A stretch of 64,000 bases of DNA, taken from assembly GCA_037102815.1 (NCBI GenBank), contig BTPP01000003.1:2790001-2854000 (forward strand). Reading direction: 5' to 3'. This document shows, one piece after another, positions 46,264 through 59,113 of this stretch. The stretch is from Neurospora intermedia (taxonomy: Eukaryota; Ascomycota; Sordariomycetes; Sordariales; Sordariaceae). The translations under genes were made by a program, and so were the position numbers. The notes under the pieces are model-generated. The model made no database searches. It was not told the DNA's origin and was given only the letters and a program-made list of their open reading frames with translations. Numbering within the stretch: position 1 is the stretch's first letter; each line of letters begins with the position of its first letter.

Positions 46264-48021
46264 ATGAAGAACATGTTCTTGCGGCAGAGCTCCCGCGCCG
46301 TTGGCCGGCACGAAGTGTCGCGTCTTGGTCGGAGGGGACTGAGCAGGGTTGCGCCGACTGCGACGTCCATCATAACCCCATCTACGACTTCGTCGCCTAC
46401 TCGCCCTCTTCCCGGAAACTCGAGGTCGTCTGCTCTAGCTCAACAGTTACCCTCTACGAGAAGAGCGTTCCATGCCACGAGAGACCTCCAAGTCATTAAG
46501 CCGGTCCTCCTTGCCGATATTGGAGAGGGTACGTTCAGAGCCAGTGGTCCTCGGTCCACCTTGTCCATGACTTCGCGCTAACGGCCTCTGCTAGGAATCG
46601 TCGAGTGCGAAGTCATCCAATGGTTCGTCGAGCCTGGCGCCCGAGTCGAGGAGTTCTCGCAGCTGTGTGAAGTCCAGAGTGACAAGGCTTCTGTTGAAAT
46701 TACCAGTCGCTTTGCCGGTGTAGTCAAAAAACTCTACTACGAAGCGGGCGAAATGGCCAAGGTGGGAAAGCCCTTTGTTGATATCGACATTGAGGCCGGT
46801 CCGGAGAGCAAGGAGGTGGAAGCTTTGACTCCGCCTGAGCCCGTTTCGACCCTGGAAGGACAGCAGGCAATCAAGGGGGAGGCTATCTCGACATCTACAC
46901 CACAAGCTGTTGCCCCTGAACTTAAACAGTCATTTATCGAGGCACCGTGGGCACGACAAACGCCAACAACACCCTCGCACGCGCCAGTGACGAAGCAGAC
47001 GGGCAAGCACGCGTCGTTGGCAACTCCAGCTGTTAGGCACTTGGCGAGGGAGCTGAGTGTAGACATCACTCAGATACCTGGGACAGGCAAGGATGGACGG
47101 GTGCTCAAGGAGGATGTCTACAAGTTTGTACAAGCTAGGGACTCTGCGCCAACACTCTACCCATCTGCTGCCACGCCAACCTCGCCAGGCGTGACCGCTG
47201 CTGCTGCTGCTGCTGCTGCTGCTACCGCCGCGAGCGCGTTCTCATCCCCAGACGCCACGATACCCGGCCCTCAAAAGGAAACTTCGGTGCCTCTTACAAG
47301 GACGCAGGAGATGATGTTCAAGTCCATGACCCGGTCACTAACCATCCCACACTTCCTCTATGCCGACGAAGTCGATTTCACCCCCCTAGTCGAGTTGCGC
47401 ACGCGCCTCAACCGGGTTCTCTCCAAGTCTGGCCTTCCCGAGGGCCAGGTCAGCAAACTGTCTTATCTCCCCTTCATCATCAAGGCCGTTAGCATGGCTC
47501 TTTACAAGTACCCCGTCCTCAATGCTCGTGTCGAGCTCGATAGCAACAGCAATGGCAAGCCATCCCTCGTCATGCGCAGCCAGCACAACATTGGTGTCGC
47601 AATGGACACACCTTCCGGCTTGCTCGTGCCCGTCATCAAGAACGTCGGAAGCCTCAACATCCTGAGCATTGCCGCCGAGCTGGCCCGCTTACAGTCTCTA
47701 GCCGTGGCCGGCAAGCTGTCGCCCCAGGACATGTCTGGGGGTACGATCACCGTCAGCAACATTGGTAGCATCGGAGGCACGTACCTGTCCCCGGTGATAG
47801 TAGATCGGGAGGTGGCCATTCTCGGCATCGGTCGCATGCGTACTGTCCCGGCATTCTCGACGGTGCCTGGGGAGGAAGACAAGATTTTACGAAGACAGAT
47901 CTGCAACTTCAGTTGGAGTGCTGACCACCGCGTGATTGACGGGGCGACTATGGCTAGGGCGGCGGACGTGGTGAGGACGATTGTTGAGGAGCCTGATGTC
48001 ATGGTTATGCACCTCAGGTGA
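46264..48021 (+). CDS. DBT: Branched-chain alpha-keto acid dehydrogenase E2 (dihydrolipoyl transacylase)
   Basis: Core of the mitochondrial complex that degrades Val, Leu and Ile. Exons are 46264-46528 and 46595-48021 (intron GTACGT..., branch GCTAAC, TGCTAG), joined as ADIGEGIVECEV, giving 563 residues. Residues 1-70 are an Arg/Ser-rich mitochondrial presequence ending near RRAFHATRDL. The lipoyl domain covers about 78-155 with the lipoylated Lys at 119 (QSDKAS). The E3-binding domain is at about 228-265 (ATPAVRHLARELSV...GKDGRVLKED). A linker with nine Ala from (GCT)9 follows (290-298). The catalytic domain fills 310-563, with the active-site motif HRVIDG at 533-538. The Ile-Gly-Glu-Gly start and KASVEITSRF distinguish it from pyruvate E2. 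Secure. Confidence 0.94.
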
Positions 48022-50545
48022 TGTTATTTGGCATCGGTTGGAGAATATACACTAGTAGAGCTCGCAACCCAGCGTCTCCAGTTACTTTGTCTCTATTTGC
48101 TTTTATTATCCGAGTACCCCTTAGCGCATCAATACTATACACTGTACATATTCTTTCATGTAGACAAGTTTTGCTTATGACAATTCAAATTCAAGATTCA
48201 AATGCGGGGCGGCCCAGGTACTTTTATGTTCAATTTCCAAGTCCAATCACTATGCGATCTTGTCCAAGATTTGTGTCCAATCTGTCCCGCAAATAGTGTT
48301 CGCAACTTCATCAAAGGCACACGATTGCGATGTGTGTTCTAAGTTGGTCGATACCGACCTTTTTGTTTTCGGCGCATCCTCCTTCTCGCATCCGCGCCCA
48401 ATTTTAAGCTGAAAACACTCTCCATAACCTGGAGCAAGTGGTCGCATGAGAAATTCTTGAACCGTTCCTTCAGCTCGAGTGTTAATTGGGATGTTTCACC
48501 CAGAAACATTGCCCCTCATTGTATTCTGTTCTCCTTCTTTATTCTTACTTCTTCATTAGGACAGAGATGTGCGTGAAAGAAACCTGTATCTCCATCGGAT
48601 TCCTCTTCTCCTCGTACTGTCCATGCCAAGAACGGAGAAGAAAGAATGAGGAAAAGATATTTTAAAAAGATACAATGATAAATGGCCGCCCGCCGGATCA
48701 AGAAACCGACAACCTGGAAGACATTACAGCTGACATACTAAGACGTACCAAGAGGTAACATTCTTGTGGACGCAAAGTACCTCCTGGTACCTAGTGTAAT
48801 CTAACCTAGATAGTCACGCACAGAGCTTCAAATTGGACAATGCTTTTGCGCCAGATATATCCGCCATACCTACAAACGTATCTATGTACTGTAGTGAGAG
48901 GAGCCAAGCCGAGAATCCTGGATGTGGAATCTGTATCTCCTGCAGGTGGTCATGCTCCTTCTTTCTTTCTCTTTTTCTATACATACCGCTTCTTGGGAAG
49001 GAATGAAGGAGGGGTAGCTCGGTCATCGGCATCTCATTCGTTCCCAGCTCGTTGCTTGGTAATGACTTCTTATTCGGGACATAGTTGCTGTCGAGCCAAG
49101 AGATTGGCTAAGCTGTGCGACGCTTTTTCGCTACGCTCTCATTGCAGACTTGCCATCTAGTCAGCCTGAGCGGGAAGTTATGTCCAAATCTGGATGTGGA
49201 ACGGAGAGACGGAATGGGCTCGGGCGAGGGGTGGTCGTAGTGTAGTGATGGTGGGTGAGACGAGTAATAACAAGAAGACAGCAGGATTAAATGAATGAAT
49301 GGAAGGGGTCCTGGGGGGTAGCATCATTTTGTCCTGTGGAATAATAAGGAAACATGCGGGCTTTTTTTCTCTCTTTTTTTCAGCAGTGACTTTGAAAGCT
49401 TTGGATGAGGCCATCATCGAGTGCGACTGGAGTTCATCGATGAGTTGAGGATTCCCTCGCTTATACAATTCCGATAGCTTACACGGGGTTCGATCAAGGT
49501 ATGGAATGGCCAAAAGGGATGACTGATCTATCCTAAACCAACAAAGCGAAGAAAAAAGTATATTTTGCCGACAATGTGAAAATGAGAGAATTTTGTGCAA
49601 CTCGACCCGCGCTCACATCTTACCCGCAAGCCCTCGAGATCGCTTCTCGTGTCACACAAGCCTCTCGACATTCGCTCTTCTCTTACGATGGGCGGTTGTA
49701 ACTCGCCGGGTTCTTCTCTACGGGTGTTTGCCGCCTAAGTGTGAACATCAGCAAATTGCCATTGATGGACGGTTCGATATCTTGCTCGTTGTCCGTTGCA
49801 TCCGGACGTCTGGGGCTATTTCAAATACCCCAATCCGAATTCTCCAATAGGTCGCATATCCTTCTTACTCTCGTTGGCGGCTCGGCTGCCCATTCACTGT
49901 CTTGCGGCATAGTCACAAGACTTTGTGCATTCGAGTTATATACATAGTAGGCAAGAGCGACGAAGGGCGAAACGAAAGGAAACCTCTTGGCGCCCAGATC
50001 AGTCATCACGAAACAGCGAAACAGGTAACCGAATGCTGCCCAAGTGAGGCTGTGCTAACCAGACTCACATGTTCCTGTCCAAAGGCTTTTCCCTCAGCCT
50101 TTTATTCGCCCGGCTGGCGATCCCGCTGTTGGAAAAGAATGTCATCTTCAACAACGAAAACGCCAGAAAAGGAGGCAAGAAGGACAGCTTAGCCTGGTCG
50201 ATTTTGCACAAGGCGGACGGATTTAAATACAAAGTTAAGGCATTGGCAAGCAAAGCGGATCAAGGGATGAGAAAAACCAACAATAACTCACATCTCATTC
50301 GATCAACTTACCTATCTCCATGTTCCACGCTCTGTTTATCGGTGTATTACTCTACACACAGGGGCCTTGAGAGAGAGCGAGGACAAACATCGAACCACAT
50401 CTTTTCACCCCTTCCAATTTTTTTTCACCACCAAGATTTCACAAACGAACAAGCGTAGAAGAGCACGAATAGCGTCACCTTTCGGATACACGCTTCCAAA
50501 CTCCAAGAGAAGACACGGAAAGAAAAAGGAAACAAGACAAAACAA
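48022..50545. other. Intergenic region, 2.5 kb
   Basis: No supportable gene. Frames of 60-140 codons on both strands have no motifs. The last 250 bases before 50546 are rich in C/A with purine runs and probably form the leader of the next gene. Confidence 0.5.
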
Positions 50546-51037
50546 ATGGCACCAATCGGGCTCTCCCCAAGGACGAGTCTCCTCACCTCTCATGACAACT
50601 CCAACCTCCACCCCATCACCAAACGAGAAAAGTTCCCAAAAGCCAACATAATAACCCTAGCCGTCCTTCTCACCTTCCTCCTCTCCCTTTCCCTCTTCTT
50701 TGCCGTCTTTGTACCACGCTGGACACGCAAGAAGAAGCTTAAAGAGCATCAGCAGACGGTACGGGAAATGTTGCAAGCTGAGGAGCGTGCTACGGGGCGC
50801 AGAGCACGAGGCTCTAGTAATGGCGGGGCTGCTGCTGGAAGAGGTTTTGGGGCTGGCCAGAGACAGGGACAGGGCCACGGACAGGGACAGGGACAAGGAG
50901 TAACAGAAGGGAGAACAGGAGGAGGAGGGAGTGAAGCGATTCCCATGGACGACGTGGCGGTGCCGGATGGGAATGGCGGTTGGGTTGAGCCGCCACCGCC
51001 GTATGTGGTTGATCCTAAGCCTGCTTATCACCCATAA
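50546..51037 (+). CDS. Small single-pass membrane protein with PPPY motif
   Basis: Single exon, 163 residues, unknown family. Residues 34-57 (IITLAVLLTFLLSLSLFFAVF) form one strong membrane segment with no signal peptide before it, followed by a basic stop-transfer stretch (RWTRKKKLKEH). The next region is Gly/Gln-rich with short GQGQGH-type repeats at about 100-120. The C-terminus has PPPPY (149-153), a PY motif of the kind bound by WW domains of Rsp5/NEDD4-type ubiquitin ligases, and ends PKPAYHP. The likely topology puts the tail in the cytosol. It could be an adaptor or a short-lived membrane protein, which is inference. The start ATG lies in AACAAATGG. Confidence 0.65.
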   Translation: MAPIGLSPRTSLLTSHDNSNLHPITKREKFPKANIITLAVLLTFLLSLSLFFAVFVPRWTRKKKLKEHQQTVREMLQAEERATGRRARGSSNGGAAAGRGFGAGQRQGQGHGQGQGQGVTEGRTGGGGSEAIPMDDVAVPDGNGGWVEPPPPYVVDPKPAYHP

Positions 51038-52468
51038 TCATGGGACGGATGTGTGGAAGGTATAGTCACTGCGGTGCTTGGTTAGCGGGTTGAGACCAAG
51101 GATGAAGCGTTTAATATGGGTTGCCGCATTGTTCGTGGGGATGGCTTGGGCTTCTAGTGCGATGACTGAGACGGGAAATGAGGAAGAAGTTAACGATCAG
51201 CCTCATGTAATATACCCTGTTCTGCGTTGTCATGCTGTATCAATGTTCCAATCCAACACGCATCATTTCGGGATTGCATTCATCCAAGGCTTAAACCACA
51301 TCCTGCTGCAATGTCGACTGCGAGTGACCGCTTTGGGACCCAGTAGCACAATGTATCAGCCATGAGGCAGCATCCTCGTTTTCTAGGTATGTTCAACTAG
51401 TTGCAGTGTGGTTGAAAACAAGGTTAGTTGATCTGAAAGGGTAGAAAAATAGGAATGGAGAGTATAAGGATTAATCTTGACTGCCTCATAACAATAACTA
51501 GATACAATTCGTTGCGACGAACTCTAGGGACGATGTGAGGTCATGACGTGGATGCGCATTGAAACTTACACAGTATGCCTCACCAACAATCAGTCCCCAG
51601 CGTGGGTTCACACAAGCAAGCCAGGGGTCTGGTTTGCATTCCCTTGTCAAAATGACTAGGTAAAATTGCTGTGTAATTTGACTTGCCTATATTCCACATT
51701 GAGTTAATTTGCCTTGAGATGACTTGCCTTGTGTACCACGCTTGTCAGTCCTGGTAGCACGAGTCTTTCGTCTGCCTGTTGCATGCTTCTGCAAATGCGG
51801 AACTGTCAACTGTGGAATGATCAAGGCAACGGGCTCGCATGCGGACCGATGCATGAGAGAAGCAGTAGAGGAAACACTGGGAGGCAAACAATAAATCCAC
51901 CGTTCATGAACCAACATTCATGTCTTGTTGTGCTTGTTTACCTCCTTGAACCAAGCCATACCCTTACGGTACTTACTCCCCGCCATCGCTTCCCCAAAAA
52001 GATGCATGGGGAACACACCCGTCCCGAAAAGTTGCTATTCCTCCGTGATAACAATAGACTAATTGCTCCTGCTTGCTTGTTTGCAAAGCATCCCACCAAC
52101 GCCAACCGGAAACAAAAATGCAGAGTTTCGGCGAATTGCCATGCTCTGCGTTGCTAGCAAAAGTGACCAAAATCCGCTTCCAGTACGCGAATCTCCCCTG
52201 CCCACATCCTTTGACTCCATCCGAAGCAAGTACGCCTGTTGAGAAGAAGAAAAAGAAAAATCAACAAACCAAAAAAGCCATGACCTGAAACACAACGCCC
52301 AAACAGCTTCCAACATGAAAAAGCAAACTCCCAAGATAATGCCATGCCACGGTGGGGCAAACAGGCCGCTCAGGAACCTCGAGGGCTTAGCGCCATATGC
52401 AGGTGTTGTGCATCGTATCTCCTTTTCCCCCCCATTCCTTGGACCCCCGGTGCAGGTCATCGAAGCCG
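51038..52468. other. Intergenic region, possible small ORF
   Basis: 3' flanks of the PPPY gene and gluconokinase. It includes an 87-codon frame from an ATG at 51102 with a signal-peptide-like start (MKRLIWVAALFVGMAWASSA) but no other support. Confidence 0.45.
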
Positions 52469-53241
52469 TCATTGCGATTGGTCCTTTTGGATTCCATCAA
52501 TTGTATGAAGAACCTGGTTCAGGGCATCTGCCATAACCATGTCGGCAGGACGGCTCACGTCAATGCGGATCACGTCCGTCTCGGCAGGCGTTGGTGGCTC
52601 GAGAGCCTCAAACTGGCTGTGGACCATGTTGGCACCCATATAATGGTTTTGGCGAGCGAGGACTCTTTGAAGGAGGATCTCCTCGGACGCATCGAGGTAG
52701 ATAAAGTGAAGGTGAAGATTCGGGGTGAAGTAGGGGGCCACTCTGATGACATCACGGTACTTGCGCTTCAGCGCAGAGCACGTCAAAACTACGCCGCTAT
52801 TGCCCTGATCAAGAGCTCGAATTGATGCCTCGCGCAGAGCTGTGAGCCAATCCCAGCGGTCCGCATCGGTAAGGGGGATACCGGCGCTCATCTTTTCGAT
52901 ATTGGCTGGTGGGTGAAACTTTGTGACTTTGTTAGTTGGGATAACACCACAGAGGGAAGGGCATCATGACATACCTCGTCACCCTCAATATAAGGCCAAT
53001 GTAGAGATTCCGCTAGATATCTTGCCACGGTACTCTTGCCGCATCCAGCAGGTCCGGTGACTAGCCAGATATGCTGCTCCTCGGGGGCGTGTCGTCCTGT
53101 TCCCGACACCGCATCATTGGATGACACTCCATTGGCAGACCCGTTGTTTCCGACTGTCTTGAATGGGGGTCGCGCTGACATGCCGGCGGTCGGTCCAGCG
53201 TTCTGCCCGTTCACAGGAATAGGGGTGTTGTACGAAAGCAT
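52469..53241 (-). CDS. Gluconokinase
   Basis: Phosphorylates gluconate to 6-phosphogluconate, feeding the pentose phosphate pathway (EC 2.7.1.12 family). Exons are 53241-52975 and 52918-52469, joined as YIEGDEFHPPANIEKM, giving 238 residues. The P-loop GPAGCGKST is at 63-71. EGDxxHPxxN-xxKM is the family's substrate-binding signature, and GIPLTDADRWDWL, CSALKRKYRD and LARQNHYMG follow in the right order. Compared with the usual 170-195 residues it has an extra N-terminal stretch of about 55 residues, Asn/Gly/Ser-rich. The intron (52919-52974) has GTATGT, a CTAAC branch and an AAAG end. Family call is secure. Confidence 0.93.
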
Positions 53242-56200
53242 TTTGAGTTATATGTGTTGTTGGGGGTGGTGACCGAGCGCAAGTGATTTGTTATTCGTAA
53301 TAGTTGAATGGGGTCGAATGGGGCGTCGAGTTGGGTATATAAATGCCAGTCAGTGATGGTGTATCGGCACAATGTCGATGCTTCAGGGTTGCAAGCCAAC
53401 GTCTTTGGAGTTACAGCTTGAAGAGCAATAATGCCATGCTATGCGTTAGATATGACAACTGCAAAAAAGCGAAGATCGAGAGATTTCAAGAGACAAAGAG
53501 TATCAGCCGGAATGGGAGACGGACAGATGCCGGTGCGGGTGCTTATATACATCTGAGTGCAGCGAGACACAAGAGTGTAAATCCTACACATACCCTGTTG
53601 CCATCACCCTCCAAGGTATTCCACCCCGGCTCTATAAAACTGGCCAGGTGACGAGCTGGGCTGGGGTACACTGTATGTACACGATCTGACGCAAATCCTC
53701 AACTTCCGCTGGGTGACTAGGGAGGGCCCTCTGGGCTAGGACTGCAAGCGGACAAAGGACTCATCCCACACCCCTCCCCCCAAAAAAAACCCAACTCGCG
53801 GCTGCAGCAAGTGGAGTCCAGCAAGGTACAAGGTTAAGGAAAGACGGTACAAGCGAGTACTTGGAGTACATGTTCCTGTTGTTGCTTGCTTCATCAAACT
53901 CGAGGGCCGCTTGGCAGGTCGAAAAGGTTCACTAAGAGAATCATCCTATTGGTTCTCTAGCTGACCATATTAGTGACTGCGTGAACTTGCTACCAAGCCA
54001 TGGCGGCGACACTCCCCAAGAGTATGGAAGGGTGTGAGTCTAGGGTACTTGTCTTGTAGCTGGAGGTCTCCAGCGACATGTAAGTGTACACTACAGTACC
54101 TCGCGTGCTCATCTGGAATTTTGGGCGCAGGCTCTGTTGGAAAAAAGCGTGGGGATCAAATTGGTGGATGTGTTGTGGGGAAGAATGCAAGATGGCCGAC
54201 TTCTAGAAGCAACACAACATTTTTTCGCTGCTTCTATTCTGGCCCATAGCAATTTTGCAGGCTGGGATACCGATGCCGGCGTCAAACATTCTTGCACTCA
54301 AACGTTTGATCTTGACGCTTTCCACACTTGATGCTTCGGATCATCTTGACGGTGCAAAATCCTTGTACGGGGCATTACGAATTTCTCTGTAGTCATCTCC
54401 CAGTGTGTAAAGATAGGTAGCTCTGAGGAAAGGCATGGTGGTTGCCTCTGCTCGTGAAATGCCGACTGTGTGCCAACACTTCCCGAACTCTCGGGGCTTA
54501 CAGTCAGTTCCAACTCTCTACTGTGTACACTACCTATGGACATGGACATCGTGGGATTTTGGGAACGAAACCCGGGGCTTCGGCTGGCGGCTCCAGGGCA
54601 GCCAACCACTGGAGAACAGGCACGTTGGCAAACTGGGCATCAAGCAACCTGCCCGCCGCCCTGGAATCAGACATGGCTACCTGCCAAGCGTCAATCAGCG
54701 GGGTGATCCATGAAACAAGCCCCAAACACGCGGAATTCCGTCGAACTCGGCAATCCATGCTCCCTCCCGAGCGGGAATCGGAACCAAGCAAAATACATGC
54801 CCTGGACGGGCCGGCATGGCGGAGCCTGGAGCTTGAGGACATGTTGGTCTCACGATTTGATGCCCTATGCTTGCAGTGCGCCCGGAAAGGGGTTTTGGTG
54901 TTGTTGGTGTACTGTACAGACTCTAGAATGCTCACGGCGGGACAGGATCGGACGTGCCGGAGTGCTGTCGGTGACGGGGTCCAGTGGTTTAGGAAGCTGA
55001 TAAAGTGGATGGATCATGGCGAGACGATGGGGATGATCATCATCTGTCGTCGAAACGTTAGAGACCCGCAACGTCACAGGTAACCTGTTCGATCCAGCGG
55101 CCATGCCGTGCTATTTTGTTCTAATATTTCTTTTTTCAATGGTTTGTAATGTTTCAATGATGAGGATAGATGGTGCGTCGCATGAACCTCATCTGGAAGA
55201 GATTGCAGCCTTGTAACACGGGCAATAACCACCATGAAAGGGTGGGCCAGCGGCAAGAAAGAGAGCAAAAAAATCTTATGCAACGAATTCAAAGTGTAAA
55301 AGCACGATCGGACCAGCTGACCAAGGGAAAGGGGGGGAGTGGGGGATGGAAGGAGGTACCTTCTTATGCTACTGTACTATGGTTTGGAGCGAAGGTAAAA
55401 AAACTCCCCTGCATCAAGTATTTTTCTGCACAGACAATATGCGTATTGTACTTACCCCACCTCATCAAACCTCGCCCATCATATGTACACACCAACACGA
55501 AGTACCCGACTGCGTACATACCCGCGCTGATGGATACGCTGCTGGCGTGGAGGTCCAGTGCTTGCAGGACAACTGGGGTACGCTTTGGAAAATCCCTCCA
55601 CGTTGTTACCGTAGCGTGGGGGGCAGCATTTGCGAGCAGGGCGAGATTCGGTCGACGAAAGTTGGGGGTTCACTCATAAGCGAGAGCCCATGACATTGGC
55701 TAGTGGACTCTGTTTCACGGCCATTTGGAAATAGTGACACAGGGCAAAACGAATTGCCTGGCCTCAAGAAAAAGGGGGGAAAATATCATGATGGTGTGCG
55801 TCAATGTTAAAAGGTCGAACGTCGTTGTCCACTTGAATTCACTTGATGTTGACCTTCGTGTGGTTTTCCAAAGACAACATGTGTGGGAATGACTTATTGA
55901 AGGCGGGGACCTTGGTGGTGATCATACATTCGCATAATACCTCATCATGGGCTTTTTATGGTGGTTTTCCCTTTGGGGGTTCTGATCCTACGCAGTACAT
56001 AGGTGGCTTGTTGTGGCTCATGTTTAAGGTCGGGGAACATGCCCAGAAATTCCGTCCCTTGCGCAAACATGGGATACGGGTAGGAACCGTCTGAAATGTA
56101 TCAAACGAACCCGGCAGCTCCGGTTACATCATGGCTCGGCGGCGGACCAATCGTTTTCTCATTTACTTTTGCCGACCTATGGCTTCGTTCAGAGCTTCCT

Positions 56201-59113
56201 TTTTCTCTGTTTGCTGAGTTGCCTCTCCGACTTCACCGAACAAATGCCACTGCAGCACGAGAAAAAAGGAAAATCGAACCATCAAGGTCCATTCGGAATC
56301 ACACTTCACCATCCATCAAACAACAATGCGCAGTCACCATGAACAGCGGTCAGTGGTTGGCAAAGTGCAGCAGGAGAAATGGCTTCAACGATCCGTATCC
56401 CAGATACTATGAATATCCCTTGATGCTATTTCTCTTCGTCCTCGTGACGTGACAATGATTTACCGCATCCCTGTCCACACTGCTTAATTTTGATGACTGC
56501 CCCAAAACAAGGCTGTGGAACTCGTCTGGTTTTCTCTTACTTTGGACTCCGCCTTCAGCTTCAACAAAGACCGGATGGCACTCGGGGCCCGGTGCGCTTC
56601 CGTCCTTGTGTATCTTACCCCTGAGGGTCATTTCAAAAGTCTAACAACGTACCGCAAGGGTCTTGATCTGTCACCAAAAGGGAACAGAATAAAGTATTCG
56701 ATATGCCCCTCAAATTCTAGCGCTGCTAACTTTGCTAGAGCGGATTTCCTTCAAACTCTACTCGGGATCATGATCCACTTGGGTTTCAGTGTACATGCAG
56801 TGTAGCCAAGAGTGGCGCCCGACTGCGAGCAGCTTCCCAAGATCCAGGCTGCTGCTAGTGAACAGCTAGTGAAAAGCAGGATGCCCGGAAGCCCATGTTA
56901 GTCTCCCCGACAGGAGCAAACAACGGCCACGAGTGCTGGAGATGGCACCGAGCCAACAAGTCAGTATCTACACCGCGGCTATCTCTTTTGTTGACAAGAA
57001 TCTGGCCCCGCCTTGTTCAAGGTTTCGAAACTGGGCATAACAGATGCTCTTCGCATTGTATTGGCCGTTGACTACTTTTGTGCCGCGGAGCTGGAAACCC
57101 GAAAGCGATCTCTCCCCCGGTCAATGTATGTAGTAGCATTGGCCAGACTGGGGTGCCGTGTTCGCTAGGTAGCAACTACGCTCATAGGCTTTCAGTTTTG
57201 TGTCCCGATACTGGTCAGTGTTTGAAGCATGCTGGCGATTTTTGGAATCTCACTGTTGTGAGCCTCAAAAAAACCGCCGACAGTACCACGCTGCACAAGT
57301 AACACAAACACATGCCAAGATGAACGCAATGTTTTCCCAAGCAGTCATGCGGGGGATGAAGGATTGGCTGAGAATGCCTTGGATTTTCACTCTCCACTCA
57401 TGGTAGCATTTTGACCCTAAGAGTTAGTGCCCGAGATCTGGACATGTCTGAAGATGATGCGGTTGCTCAATGGTCACGCGGCTTTTGGTCTGGAGCCGCT
57501 TGCTACACTGCGCCGTAGTGCAGGAGTGTGCAACGATAGAGGAGCACGTGGAGTTGTCAGTGTTACTAACCAAGCAGTAGACTCACCTCCCTTGTAAGAT
57601 TCACTCAACACAGGCTCAACTATGGCGTCGTTCGTGATATCGGATAGCCATGGACGTACAGCGTGCCCGCTATAGAGACTCAGCGCTGATGCCTTGCTCA
57701 CCACATTTTCTCAAGAGGCACAGATGTAACCCGATGCCCGCCCAAAGACAGCACTTTCAGCAGCATCAGATAGCAAGTTCTGAAATTTGCCGCGTAGCGA
57801 GTTTCGCGTAATTTGCCCTTTTCGATATCTCCTGCTTGCCAGCCGCCTATATCACGATCTCCCAACCGTGGACGTCGAGGCGACTCGCGAACACTGGAAA
57901 AGACAGCTCATGCTTCTCAAAGCGTATGAGGATGGTCGCGCTAAGGTTTTTGAGTTTTCAGCAGTCCAGCCGCGAGCTTAAACGTTGAGCCCGGGGCCGG
58001 GCGCCGGGTGGGAACTGTTGTTTCTGCAGACATGGGATTGGATGGTGATACCCCCTCTGCAGAGCTGAAGACACACACCTAGCCTTCATCAAGATCGGAC
58101 GCTCTCGGCGGCTGATGTGAGGCTCGACGGAAGCCTGTCCGGAAGAAATTGTTGGAATTTTCCCCCCAAAAAGCACGACATTGAAGGTTTCCGCAGTTTC
58201 AGGCAAAGCCCAGCGACCCGTCCCGTTCCGGAATTCCGCTTGTAAGCTGTACGTGTAAGTAACGCTTTGTACCTGACGTGGGTTTTTTGGTCTTGTCACG
58301 CCGCTGCCGAGAGGATAAGACTGCGTTTGAAGGCACAGAAGATCCTTCCTCTCCGAGACCCTCTTCAGTGATGCGAGAACGGTGATCGACGTTGAGCTTT
58401 TCCACTTCCTTCGAAACATCTGCCCATCTGCCCCTCCAGTCCCGCAGAATTTTCCTTGGGAGTCACGGAATGTTGCCGTGTTGTACTCACACGCTAAATT
58501 TTTTGTAGTGCAGTGTACAGCCTGCGTGGGGGTCATCGTTTCTTGAGGTTCTTTGGAGCCCCGCCCTTGCTGACGCTGTGGAACTTCAGGTTGAAACTGA
58601 AGCCTCTATAAAGTCCAATCTCAATCCAACATCAACTTGGCAAGAGGATGGGTCGTTGGCTCGTTACCTCCGTCTACTTAGTTCGGAGCGCCGCAGACCG
58701 TCGCGGAGTGATCCGGCACGTCATGTCCCAGGTTGTGTCAGTTGTCAGCATATGCCCTGTGGCTGGTGAAGAAGTGAAAGCACGGAAGCACAGAAGAGGC
58801 TGGAACCTGATGTTCTCACTCGCTGCTTCAGCTCTCTTTACCCCGCTCTACCAGAAAGTCAGTTGCCTACTTGCACTAGTCGCACTGTGTGGGGGAGAGA
58901 CGGCCAGCCAGTTGGAAAGTCGGCTGGTAACGGTTCAGGCAAGTGCGCAGGGATGCTTATCGGGCGCTCTATCGAACGATAACGAAGAGAGGCTTGTTTG
59001 TAGACGGAAGGTGCTTAACACTGTTGGAGAAGCCGTGACTTGCATTGGCTCAACTGGAGAGATTGGGTTCGTCTCGTCTTATTTGCTTGGTTGCTTAGCT
59101 GGCCTCAAGTCAG
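53242..59113. other. 5.9-kb region without a convincing gene
   Basis: The longest frames are 213 codons (54442-55083, plus), 192 codons (57958-58536, minus) and 186 codons (58648-59208, plus, running into the DPP3 start). None has a recognisable motif, and amino-acid composition looks random (rich in Arg, Ser, Cys, Gln). The last few hundred bases should hold the DPP3 promoter. Noncoding transcripts or fast-evolving genes cannot be excluded. Confidence 0.45.
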
